DNA of 64,000 nucleotides, taken from contig JAETXT010000006.1 of assembly GCA_019188255.1 (NCBI GenBank), positions 5,456,001 to 5,520,000 on the forward strand, in the 5' to 3' direction. The translations under genes were made by a program, and so were the position numbers. This DNA is from Verticillium longisporum (taxonomy: Eukaryota > Ascomycota > Sordariomycetes > Glomerellales > Plectosphaerellaceae). The stretch's first letter is position 1, and each line of letters starts with the position of its first letter. The notes beneath the pieces are model-generated. The model was not told the DNA's origin. It searched no databases and worked only from the letters and a program-made list of their open reading frames with translations. Shown piece after piece: positions 10,550 to 22,046 of this stretch.

Positions 10550-12203
10550 CTACTTGAAATCCTCTTCTTCAGAAGCCCTCGTCTCCAGCTGACAAGTTCG
10601 CGCATTATGTCCAGGCTCGCCGCAGACACCGCAGCGCCGTTTCTTCGTCCCGTCCCTTGGTTGGCGACTGCTTCTCTGACGCGTTTCCTCATTTATCTGG
10701 ACCTGAACCTCGATATTGGTTTGTATCTCCTGTCCCTCACCTAGAGTTAGACTCCCTCCTTGCCTGAGACGTGTTTTCTTAGCTCTCCGACGCTTGCTGA
10801 GTGTCGCGTTCTCGTCTCGAAGGATCTGGTTCTCCGACTTCAATAGGGCGAGTTGATGCATGATTCCACGCGTCCCCTTGGTAAAGTGGTCTATAGCGTT
10901 AAGAATCGACGTCGGAGAGCTTCCTTGGTGTCGGGCGATTCGACCTTTAATAAACTCTGACTGACAGCTAGCTTCAATCGGGTTGTGAGGCGTTTGGGAG
11001 ACCCAAGGTTCTGATGTATCGGGGACCCCCTCGACGGGCGTCGGTGTCCGTAGCTTCACATCCAGCTTTGAAACCACAATTTCGGGGCTCATTGGGACAA
11101 GCCCAGCACCTCTGAACCCCCTTGATATTCCTTTCCGTCATAGCTTCTTTGAAAGCTGCGAAAAACGCGGGAAAGAAGTCCTCCTTCGTGATGTGGCTTG
11201 TACCTGCCCTCATCTTCTTCTCAATTTGCCGACCGTAGGCCTGCTTTAGCGGGCCAAAACAGCCAACATCAAGAGGTTGAAGTAGGTGAGATGAATGGGG
11301 AGGCATGCATAGCGTAATGATGTTGTTTTCCTTGCAGTAGAGCTCGAACTCAACGGAATGGTGACTTTGGTGCCCATCTAGGATAAGGAGGCGATATCCG
11401 GCCGACCGACGGGGCTTGGTATGCTTGTCAAAATGCTGAATCCATTCTAGACCTTTCTCATTTGTTGTCCAGCCTTTGTCTGTCGTAGCGATTACCCAGT
11501 CGTGAGGTAGAGGGCTGTCTTCGTACCAGCTTGAGAGGTGATTTTTGCCCGCCATAATGATGAACGGCGGGACACACCACCCGTCTGCGCCAACGCCTTG
11601 GATCACTGTCACCCATTCCCGACCTCCTGGTTGGACCATTTTCGTATTAGAACGTCTTTCGGCGTTCGTAACGACCATTCCGGACCCGATAACGCCCATC
11701 ATAAACCCAGTCTCATCGAAGTTATAGATATCAGGCTCCGCGATACCGTATTTGGCGATTGTGTTCTTTACGAGCGCGAACCAATCGCGAATTGCCTCGG
11801 GATCTTCGCATTGGGCTCTCTGATAGTCATATCTGCGAAAGAAACGCGTCTTAAGCTCTGGTTGTCGCCTGACGAAGTTTGAGGCCCAGCGCTTCCCGAC
11901 ACTCGGCGCGTCGCGGTCGGCTAGCAGTCGATTAGCCATATCTTCAACCTCACAAAGCCGGGGAGGAAATGCTCGGGAATTTAGCTCAAGTATGTATTGA
12001 ACAATCGTTAACTCCTCGAGCTCCGTCAAATTTCGATTGAGGGGGATCCTGTCGCGTTGCGAAGTAATACCGCGTAGTCGACGCGTCAAGGTCATTCGGG
12101 GAACACCAAAGATATTTGTCGCAGCGCGTATACTGAGATCTGGGTCATTTTGAATAGCCTGAAGAGCAAGCTGTAATTGACGTTCTTGTGAGGGCGGAGA
12201 CAT
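10550..12203 (-). pseudogene. Fot1/pogo-like transposase, one frameshift
   Basis: The frame from 12203 runs to about 11120 and continues in another frame to 10550; joined it would be about 550 aa, close to Fot1-family length. Order of parts: helix-turn-helix psq-type segment (residues about 10-50, SIRAATNIFGVPRMTLTRRL), a CENP-B-type DNA-binding part, then the DDE core with catalytic Asp in YNFDETGF, LLILDGHQSHHS and LLQPLDVGCFGPLK. The last two Asp are separated by exactly 35 residues (DD35D). The C-terminal part, in the second frame, has a leucine-rich helix, a basic RRRAKKTRLR run and a zinc knuckle CGVCGEPGHNARTC. The break sits in a run of five C (plus strand) at 11118-11122. Most likely an inactivated or mis-sequenced copy. 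Confidence 0.9.
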
Positions 12204-12254
12204 CGTTGTTGGTGGAGGAATTAATGGTTAACGTAAGAAGGTCGCGTTTTCGTC

Positions 12255-12302
12255 GTCAGGTGGCCCACTTGCTTGTTTGGCCCACTTGCTTATCATGCAC
12301 GT
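12255..12302 (-). repeat. Right terminal inverted repeat of the Fot1-like element
   Basis: Perfect inverted copy of the left repeat, followed directly by the TA duplication. It also carries the paired 14-bp direct repeats, so the element has four copies in all. Confidence 0.95.
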
Positions 12303-12514
12303 TAGTGATCCAGTGTTGAAATATGTGACGATCATCGGCACCATGAAGTCAGCATGCTGCACATCGCAGTTTAGACCACATTGAGGTTAGGTGAATACCT
12401 CGCTAGACATGAATGACGAAACGATGGAATAATTGATGACATTTATTGTGTTGACTACCAGCATTGACCTGGAACCATAGAGACATGGCTTACCTGGGCT
12501 CGCAGAGACGATCA

Positions 12515-14793
12515 TCACGATGAAACTCCAATACAATATGCCTGGCCAAGCCAGAAGTTGGCCACACAGTCGCGGCTCACTGGTGGATTCCAGTCAAAGA
12601 ACTGACTCAACGAAATGTCGTTACTCTCAGCGAGTGAGCCACAGGTATCGCCCGTTTCCACAACATCCCACTCATCGCAATCGCTCGGCTGACCGGTATG
12701 CGTTGGCCCTGGTGGTTCCGGCTTAGAAGGGCCGGGCGTCACGGACGACGTCGTGGAGGATGCCACTGTGGACATGTCGCCCATGTCTTCAGAAACGCCG
12801 ACGCAGTAAGCCTGGCCCAGCCAGAAGTTGGTTGAGCAGTCACGGCCGACGGCCGGGTTCCAGTCGTGAAACTGGTCCCGTGAGATGCCGGCGTCGTCTG
12901 CCACTGACTGGCAAGAGTCGCCTGAGGAAACGACATGCCAAGTATCACAGTCTTGAGGCTGACCTGAATGTGTCGGCGCAGGAGGAGTCGGGCCCCCATC
13001 GCCGGTGGTTGCAGTCGCCGGCTCAGTCTCAGTGATGGTGCGGACAACCTGCGAATTCCAGGAGCCGCAGTACCGCCCACCAGGTACAAAAGAGCAGGAA
13101 GGGTCGGTGACATTGGTACCCAATGCGTTCCAGGCGACGAAGTTGTCGTTGTCGGCGCCATAGTTGCGGGCGGCGAGTTCGCAATTGCTCTTCCAGTACC
13201 CAAGCTGGTCTGGAGGAAACTGGTAGTCATCGCCCTTGAAATAGTGCACACAGTCTTCGCGGACTCCTTTGGCCAGCGGCGCAGGGGTGTATGGCCGTGA
13301 ATAGCCTTTTACGGTCGCATTAGGAAGCATGGTGAAGGGAATGCCGGTGAAAGTCGCATTGGGATCGATTGTGATAGAGACATGTCCAGGGCGGCCAGCG
13401 TAGGTGTTGACTACAACGGGCATCAATGATCAGAAGGGGCATATCGAGAAAGAGAAGAGAGAGAGAAGGATAGGCTTACTGTCTCCCACTGGATGTACAC
13501 AGTAGCTTTCTTTTGCATACAAGTTGGTGCAGTTGGCATTGATGCCGGGGTTGAGAAAGAGGAAGTCGTCCAGCGAGATGGCGAACTTGAGGATCACCAG
13601 ATTACAGTAGTCGCCCGCTTCGACGTTGTACCAGCGGCTGCATGGCTTGTTGGACCCCGCGGCGGCGTCTGTTGGCACAGGTGCGGCCGTGGTTGGGACC
13701 AGTGGTGGAATATCGGTAGTCCCAGGCAGAGGCAGCCGAGGTCCTGGAGGACTGATGCAGAGCGTGGTGCCGTTCATCATGCCAATGTTGGAGCACACAG
13801 GATTGATGACCTGGTTCCAGGCCTTAAGCTGGGTTACTGTTATTCCGGCAGAGTTGGCGATAGCGATACATGTCTGGTTGACTCCAACAGTGACGGTATC
13901 ACACTTGTTAGCGATACAGAGACTGCCTGACGTGGGGAAGTCAGCACAGTATGCGGCGAGGCCATTGTCTGCCAAAAGCCAAGCTGTGGCAACACCCTGG
14001 GCCTTGGATATGCTGTAACAGTCATCAGTACTTTGGATCGTGTATTGCGTTCCGTCACAAGAATCTTCCGTAGGTTCAGGCTCGCTGATGGAGTAGTCAA
14101 TAGTTGTGGTGGTGACAGGTTTGCCCGTGATGCCACAGCTCGACGTAAGTCTCTGGTAGAGCGATTCGCTTGCCACGATGGGGCCGTCGAAGTAGGGCGA
14201 TCCTGCGCGCATACGAAGCCTGGCTGCGATGCAGCTGTCACAGCGACCGGGATCTGTGGTCCCCTCCGGCGCTTCACTGAGATAGTTGAAAGGCGATACT
14301 ATTGGAGCCGTAAGTACCCCTGCGAGTTACGACAGACGACGTCGCCAAGTGATATTGACCAACCTCCAGGGTCTGTGAAGACAGCAGCCAAGGCCGCAAC
14401 AGGGCCACAAAACTTATTATTCTCCCGCAGACACGTAAACTCAAATGTGTGCTCGAGTGTGGCCGGAATCACCACTGGCGATGCGAGGAGGTCAAAGTCG
14501 GTGGGGACGCTCACATTCTTGCCGCACGCGGACCGGACTGACGATGTCCATGAAGACAATGCTGCGGCGCAGCCCGAGGTACACATACGCTCCAGAGACG
14601 CTGGACGGTAAAAGAAATCTGGGCGAAGATCTCGCACGAGGCGGTCACAGGGCACGTCAGCCAGAAGAGCCTTAGAGCAAAGTGACGGGAGGTTGTCGGG
14701 CAGACTATCATTGTAGATCATTGTGAGAGCGGCCGCGGGCTGAAAGCTCAGTAGAGCCCCGAGGCCTGAGACTAGAGAGAGTTGAACCATCAT
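12515..14793 (-). CDS. Secreted multi-LysM chitin-binding protein
   Basis: Exons 14793-14364, 14319-13480, 13410-12515; introns of 44 and 69 nt; 721 aa. Signal peptide at residues 1-23 (LSLVSGLGALLSFQPAAA). Residues 24-230 form a Cys-containing region typical of large fungal LysM proteins. LysM modules lie near 234-280, 282-332, 370-419, 578-628 and 668-718, with a degenerate one near 477-538. The last two share the ending NFWLGQAYC and follow Pro/Thr linkers, so they look like a recent internal duplication. There is no catalytic domain. LysM modules bind chitin oligomers; in plant- and insect-associated fungi such proteins protect hyphae from chitinases or hide chitin fragments from immunity, here only inferred. 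The gene is divergent from a subgroup C chitinase, a pairing known in other fungi. The first intron is set by frame: only its removal gives VLTAPIVSPFNYLSEAPEG. Confidence 0.88.
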
Positions 14794-15831
14794 GGTGACG
14801 GGATGAAGATTTCTTAGCTAGTGGATAAAGAAGCAAAGTACAAAAGTCCGTCTGCTGTATGCGTCGTGTGGGAAGTCTGGGAGTTGGAAAGGTCAGTAGT
14901 TAAGTGACATGAGTAAACTTGGCGGCATTTACTTCTGCTCAGATCTCCTGCCTCATGGGTTGAGAAACAAAGAATACACTGTTCTTGGCGTTTCCGAAAC
15001 AGATCAACTACCCCAGGTATTCGGGAGTCTCACTAACCACCAGAACAAGGGATGACCAACCCCGCGCCGTGCATCTTGAATGTCTTGCAACTATGTCTGA
15101 TCTGCTGTCAAAGTACGCCACATCCCATGTCAGACCGGGTGACACCTTCTCAAAATGGATCAAAGATGCGAAGGCGTTGAAACCATGCGCCGTGTGAGCG
15201 CCGTAACACGGATCCTGCGAGTCTCTATTTAGCCGGAATCTCACGTCGGCCTCCGTTATCGGCCGGCGCGGAAGGGGAAGCAACTGTTTAGACGGAATTT
15301 CTTCAAGATTCTCCAACGTCACTGGTACACGCTGAACCATTTTGGACATACCCGAACGGTCAGCTCGATGACCATTTGCCGTTGTTGGGTGAAGTGACCG
15401 GCCTCACCGAGGGCTTCTTTCATCACTGCGTAACCCAAGGAATCCTACCTACCCTGCCAAGTTTCATTTTCGACGAACCATCTGTAGTACTTGCGCAAAC
15501 TCGCGAATTCATGTCCAAAAGATTTCAGGCCGTGTTAGTGTATGATAATATGACACGATCGCATTTGACGGCGACGCGGCAGCACAATGTGTGGTCCTGT
15601 AGAACGCCAAGCGGACAGACAAAACACTCAGAACAACGAGTGAGTAATCGAGATTGGATAGTCTCCTCTACGGTGTTAAGTGGCCGAGGATTCCCGGAAT
15701 TCCTGAGAATCTCTGACAGGTTGACATTAACCGACTAGTGTGTTTTAGCATTTTCCTCCCATCATCCATATTATTTGAAGTATACGTCTGTTGTGATTTG
15801 ATTCTTGGCCAAGAAACAGCACCAAGACGGC
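14794..15831. other. Divergent promoter region between LysM and chitinase genes
   Basis: About 1.0 kb between two start codons. It should carry both promoters, so co-regulation is plausible. A 113-codon minus-strand frame at 15008-15349 has protein-like composition but no start context, motif or splice partner that I can support. No gene called. Confidence 0.5.
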
Positions 15832-18800
15832 ATGTGGGTACAATATTGGCTTGCCGCGAGGACTTTGCTCCTGTTGATATTGGCTACGACCAGTATCGCG
15901 GGAGTTATCAATCCCAATCCTCATGTCGAAGACGTACCACATCAGTCAGGGACCTGCAGAAGCGCCACTCCGTAAATCTCAATGCTCAGGGTACTGAGAA
16001 TACGCACCCAAAACTCAGGCTTACCGCGCCCATAGGTTTCTGGACTTTTCCGCCAAAATCCGTGGGGACTATGAGCTGCCGGTATGCAGTGTTGTCGATA
16101 ATCCTGATGACCTTGATCACAAGAATGTAGAGTCCACCAACAGCGTGTCCCCGTTCGAGGAGCAGTCATTGCCATCCCTCTTCGCCAGACAGGTTGTGGG
16201 AGGAGACGATTATTCATGTGGCCCCGACCGACCCTGCAAGAACGGCGCATGCTGCCCGAAGAAAACCCTTCAATGTAATTATGGCGAAAAGTATGCCTTC
16301 CCAATCCCCTTCTTTTATGCACAGATCAATTCACTAACTTAGAGCCGAGGTACTGTGGAACATCAGGCATTTCGCCCAATGAAGTCTGTTGGTCCAACTG
16401 TGATGCTAAAGCAGAATGTGGGAAGAATGCCAAAGTTCCTGGCCAAAAGTGTCTTCTCAACGTCTGCTGTGGAAAGTAAGTGCTGCTTTTTGCGAGGTGC
16501 AATTCATCAGCTGACGGCTCTGCGACTTGTAGATGGGGGTTCTGCGGCATGACCGAGTGAGTTGACGAACCTCCCCTTTCCTGTCTCTTGTTGATTGACG
16601 CCCGCCGAAGGGACTTTTGCGAAGTCAAGGATAATGGTGCCACCGGTGGCTGCCAGTCCAACTGCAAGCAGCCAGGGCCCAAGCGTAAGGGCTCCAATCA
16701 GTTGGATCGCGTTATTGGATATTACGAAGCATGGCGGTATAACTCCGAGTGCCAAGGAATGGTGGGTGATGTCGTTCTTGGAGTTGCGCGTACAGCAAGA
16801 CCAGATTGAGTGAAAACTGACGAAGTGGCCATACGGCACATAGCCCATGAAAGACATACCCATCAACTCGCTAACCCATCTTTACTTTTCCTTTGCGTTC
16901 ATCACCCCCAACGAGTACAACATTATTGGGATGGACGGCCTGCCGTCCAAACTCTTCAGCGATTTCACCGACCTGAAAAAAGGCAATCCGAGTCTCAAGA
17001 TGATCATTGCCATAGGAGGATGGACACATAATGATCCAGGTACGTGCCTTGGATTTCTGCCCTGCGCAGAGACATAAGTTGACAATGTTTACTCAGGCCC
17101 CCTCCAGAAGGTATTCAGCGACATGGTCAGCACGAAGAAAAACCGATCGACGTTCATTGAGAACCTGATGGCTTTTCTTCGTCAATATGCGTTTGATGGT
17201 GTTGACTTTGACTGGGTATGCACTACCATGCCCGTGGAGCTCGTGATAAAATTTGGCAGTTGCTGATTCCCATTGAACACAACAGGAATACCCTGGTGCT
17301 GACGACAGAGGTGGTGTGCCCGACGACGGCATCAACTTTACCCAGTTCCTCAAGGAGCTGGAAGCAGCAAACAAGAAGCAACCGAAAAGGTATATCGTCT
17401 CTTATACTGCTCCGACAAGCTTCTGGTATCTGCGTCACTTTGACCTAAAGTCAATTGAATATGTCGACTTCATCAACGTCATGTCTTATGAGTACGTATG
17501 AACCGGCGATGAACACCACGGTGCGAATACTTGGCCAGATCGACTAATCCATGTAGTTTACACGGGGTTTGGGACAGAGACAATCCGATCGGATCTCACA
17601 TTTACGGACATACAAATCTGACTGAGATGAGCCTGGCGTTTGATTTATTTTGGCGAAACGATGTGTCAGCCGGCAAGTTGAACATGGGTCTTGGGTTCTA
17701 CGGCCGAGCCTTCCAGCTCGCCGACCCGGCCTGCAATAAACCCGGTTGTGTGTTCAAGGGAGGCGCCAAGAAAGGGGCCTGCAGCGGCGAGTCGGGCATT
17801 CTCAGCTATCGCGAGATCATGGAGGTCATCAAGACCAAAAAGCTCAAGCCTGTCCATGACAAAAAGGCCGGCGTCAAGTACATCACCTGGAATACCGACC
17901 AGTGGGTGTCGTACGACGACAAGGAGACGTTTAAGCAGAAGAAGGATCTCGCAAAGAAGCTCGGCCTCGGCGGGTTCCTGATCTGGGCCATCGACCAGGA
18001 CGATGACCAGCTGTCAGCGCTCTCGGCCGTGCTCGACCCCAAGCCGCTGGGTGACTTCCGGTTCGACAAGGCGGACGACAACTGGACAGGCTCGAATGAG
18101 AAGTGCTACGTCTCCAAGTGCGGCAAAGGGTGTAGCCCGGGCGACATCAAGATTACGGAGCAAAAGTGCGACAAGGGCAAGAAGAGCCAGCTCTGCTGCC
18201 CGCTCTCGGGCGCCCCCGATCCAAAAGACTGTACATGGCGAGGCGGGCCCAATATCTGCAACGGACGCTGTCACGACGACGAAGTCATGACACATATGAG
18301 CAAATGGGGCGGCGGTGCCGACTGCTGGGACGGCAACGCGGCGCATTGCTGTAAGAGCCCTCTCGGCGAGGAGAATTCGTGCTACTGGGGCGGTGTCGCC
18401 AAGAAGTGCAAGGCTGGTCATCTGCCGCTGACCTTCTCAGGCACCGTACTCAGCATCCTTGATGATATTGCCGAGGTGATTCTCATGGTCGTCGGCCGCG
18501 CCGTTCCCCTTGCAGCGCTCACCGGCCGCGTACTCCTCGAGGTGCTCGATCAGCTGGACCTCGACACAAACAAGCTGTATTGCTGTCCCGAGGATGATGT
18601 CGACCGCTGGAAGAATTGCGCCTGGTACGGCAAACCAGGGAACTGCTTCGACGGCCACTGTCCCGATATGAAGTTTGTGCAGCTCACCGACAGCTATTTC
18701 GGCGGCGGCGAGACATGCGGCGGCCAGTTGTCTCGCGTGCGAACCTTCTGCTGCGAGTCGGCCGGCGATCCCCTTTTCCTCCCTGTGCCGCTGGAAAACC

Positions 18801-21800
18801 TGTTTGAGCACCCGCCAGACGGAGACAGCGTCGACACCGATTTCAGCCTCAAGACGGACGATTCATCAGCTGGCGGCGATGATGACCCCAATGAGGCCGC
18901 CTTTCAGTTTGTCGTTCTGGCTTCGCCTGACGAGCTGCAAGTGTCGGTCGACAAGCGCGACGGCTCCCACTGGGATGTCTTTGGTTGCGAAGATGCCGTC
19001 ACAGAAGGCGCGCATACCGTTAGCATGGTCTGTACCGACTTCTCCGAGAGGAGCAACTGCCACAAGATAGGTCTCGGCCACGGGGTGCCTGGAACCATCC
19101 TGCAGATGCCTCCCGGGTGTGGCCCTGGCAAGTACGCCGTCGCGAAGAGCATGGAGCCCGCCGACGGAGAGGACCACGTCAAGCTGCTGCCGCGCCGTCT
19201 CGCCCACCTCGCTCCTCGAAAGCCCACGGTCTACTCACTGACGTTTGACTACGACTTTGGCCGTGTCCCGCGCGACCTTGGAAGCACCCAGATGCGCATC
19301 GACTTTAGCAATCAGGACGACTACTGGGACACAGTCGTCGCCGGGTCGGTCTCCAAGAAGAAGAGAGACCTCACCAAGCGCACGCTCGCCGACGTGGGCG
19401 GCAACCACGTTCGGTGGCTCGAAGAGGAGTTCAGGGACGACTATCACTTTGGCGGGCTCGAGACGCGCGACCTGCACGAACGCTGGTTTGGCACGAGCAT
19501 CCTGGAGTGGCTCTCGCAGCTTGTCAAGCCTGAGATTAAGCGCGAGTTCATGCACAGATATGATGACACCCTGACAGCCAAGCTCATTGATGAGACGTGG
19601 TCCTGTTCCAAGGGCGACATCAGCTACGAAGGCCACTTACTCGCCCAGGCCCTGCTCAAGATCAAGGTCGAGTCCAGCTTTGGCTTTACCCTCATTGTCA
19701 ACGACCTCAGTCTGCCCCTTGACCTGAGCCAAAGTTACCTCACCTTTTACAACAAGGGCGCCATCACGGGCGTAATCACCCTTGAAGCCGTTGCCAAGGT
19801 GTTCTATGAGAAGAAGAGTGTCATATTGAACGTTCCCTTCCCCGGCGCCTCGTTTAAGATCCCGGGGATCGCCACCATTGGTCCTCAACTCACGGTAGAG
19901 GGCAGCATTGACGCCTCCTTCGCCGTGGCAGGCACTATTGAGACTAAGCTCGAAATTGCCAAGTGGGAGGTATGTTTTCCGTCTCTGTGAGACAGTAATG
20001 ATGAAGCCTTCATCACTCAAGCTGACGCTCAATGTTTCACGATGGCAGGTCCGACAAGTCGTGCCCGACAACGGCGACGATGCGTACAAGCCCAAGGAGA
20101 TTGGCAAAGGCGACACGAGCCTCGACCGCACCGGTGACTTCGGAGGCATCAAGAAGCCCGAATTCTACGCCGGCGTCGCCGTTCAGGGCGACGTCACAGC
20201 CCGGCTCTCGGCTGCCGCCGAGTTTGGCGTCCGGTTCGCAGACAGGTGGGATGTCGATCCGGCCGCGGCCGCCGTCGTCGGCGAGGCCAGTGTAATGGCC
20301 AAGCTGACGGCGGGTGTCTCTACCGATGCCGTCTGCCCCTTCACTTGCAGCCTTGACGTCGGTGCTCGTCTGTATGCCAGAGTCCAGGCGCCCAAGGTCT
20401 TTGGATGGCCCGGTGGCCAGTATGAGCTGACGCCCAAGTGGAACAAGGGCATCATCGAGGCGGGAACCTGTCCTAAGCTGGGCGCTATCCCGTCCAAGAG
20501 GGACCTTGATCTCGTTGAATCGGCTGCCAATCTTTCTACGGCCGACAACCCGTCTCTGCAAGGGAACACCAAAGTCGGTGATCACAACAAAGTCGAGCGG
20601 CGATCGGGTCCTCTTGCCAAGAGAGGAAGCGTCTACGGCCCGGTACTCAGTCTCCCCGTCGGCAAGTTCTTCTGCCCGCCGTCGAGCGACGACAGCGAGA
20701 ACGAAAGCAGCTCCTGCCAAGATGTCAAGGCAGCATGGGATCGGGACAAGTACCTCAACGAAGACTACGATGGCATGCGTAGAAGGAAGAGAGAGGCCCC
20801 AGAGGACGCTCTTCTTGGCGTCGTCGACGAACAAGATCTGGACGATGTGGAAGGGGAGATCCTGGCGCACCTCGTCGGGAGGTCTGTCAGCAGGAAGCCC
20901 ATCAAGGCCTGCAGCCTCAAGACGACCTTCAGCTACCCAACAGACGGCTCTCTCGACGGCGACGCCCTCGTCTACGGCTGGGAGCAGCCCGACGTCTGCG
21001 GGAGCTACGACTGGGGCGGCCCGCTCGACGCCCGTGTCGCCGGTACGTCCTACCACTCGGAGCACATCCTCGAGGCGCAAATGGTCGTGCAGTTCTTCGC
21101 GTACATGGACGAGAAGATGGACTCGGTCGCGAACCCGGACCCGAGCGCCAGCTCCAACAAGAAGAGAATCTCGTTCTGCGAGTACGTCAACGTCATGTTC
21201 GACATTGACGCCGTGGCGGCCCCGGGCCTCGACACGGCGCGCGGGTTCGCCGCCACGCTGACGCCGATCAACCACATCGCCGCGCAGTTCCCGACGCACC
21301 AGTGGAAGACGGAGGAGTACGTCTCGCTCGAGGCCGTCATCAACACACCCGCCAAGGGGAAGGCCTGGGGCGCGGACGACAACATTATCAACACGTCATC
21401 GTGGCTGGCGGACAGGCTGCCGACGGCGGCGGGCGCGCGAGCGATGCTCAAGGCAATGCGCTCCCTCGTCGGGTCCCGCGTGTACCACAACGATGGGACC
21501 GTATTGGGCATTCTGCGGGCGCAAAAGGCTCGCGTCGGCGCCGTCCTCGACTTGCTCGACAAGACGCTGCTACCGGCGAACCCGCCACAGGGTTTCACTG
21601 CGTGGCCGCAGCAGGGTTACGGATTACGGGCTGAGTGGGACGCGTTCATGAAGGGCGAGTTTCTTCTGATGCAGACCAAGACGATGAAGGTCATTTACGA
21701 GTTTATTGGGCCTCTGAAGGAGCAGTGGACGGGCGATGCTGTTAGACAGGCCAACCAAGACCAGCCGGGGGACAGCACGGCGGTTCTGGCAACCAAGCAG

Positions 21801-21881
21801 GGGATCAGGAACCTCATTGATGACATTGAGGCCATGGACGACTACCTGGCAACCATGCCTCCTTGGCAGTCGGCTTTCTGA
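15832..21881 (+). CDS. Subgroup C GH18 chitinase (killer-toxin-subunit-like), very large, secreted
   Basis: Ten exons: 15832-15933, 16019-16290, 16350-16475, 16533-16556, 16611-16761, 16844-17039, 17097-17215, 17286-17491, 17557-19969, 20049-21881; 1,813 aa. Signal peptide MWVQYWLAARTLLLLILATT. Two hevein-type chitin-binding modules lie near residues 100-175 (CGPDRPCKNGACC, then YCGTSGISPNEVCW). The GH18 barrel spans about 195-545 with the catalytic DGVDFDWEYPG near 325-333; the Glu is the acid. Cys-rich modules follow to about 780. The remaining 1,000 residues match no catalytic family I know, apart from the region typical of subgroup C chitinases, which resemble the alpha/beta subunit of a yeast killer toxin. 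Several dibasic processing sites lie between 990 and 1450. LysM modules are absent, but the divergent neighbour supplies them. Exon 1 and its junction are the least certain part. Confidence 0.88.
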
Positions 21882-22046
21882 GTCTTTCCTGGGGAGATGC
21901 CTCTGGACAGGGAGGACGTCCTGAAACAGCTGAGGTCGGGTAAAGACAGCGAAGAGATGCAAAGACTGAATGACTGAAATTTCATGCAATGTTACCCTTT
22001 TGTGACTCGTCATGATTGTACCTTGGTCTCTCCCCCACCTGCGTCT

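Larger units (their letters stand above)
10443..12302 (-). mobile_element. Fot1/pogo-like Tc1-mariner DNA transposon, 1,860 bp, complete ends
   Basis: The element is bounded by perfect 48-bp terminal inverted repeats (10443-10490 and 12255-12302) and flanked on both sides by TA (10441-10442 and 12303-12304), the target duplication typical of the superfamily. It encodes one DD35D transposase on the minus strand. The two ends are identical, which argues for a recent insertion. There are no premature stops of the C-to-T type that repeat-induced point mutation would leave; the only lesion seen is one frameshift in the transposase. Confidence 0.95.

Noticed and set aside
11118..11122. Programmed ribosomal frameshift in the transposase
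   Set aside because: A plain C5/G5 run is not a known slippery heptamer, and the family is normally a single uninterrupted ORF; an indel is simpler.
15008..15349. 113-codon minus-strand frame in the LysM/chitinase promoter
   Set aside because: Composition is protein-like, but there is no domain, splice partner or start context, and it sits in a region that must hold two promoters.
20037..21299. 420-codon minus-strand frame
   Set aside because: It is antisense to the last chitinase exon and exists because of strong third-position GC bias; no motif, start context or splice structure.
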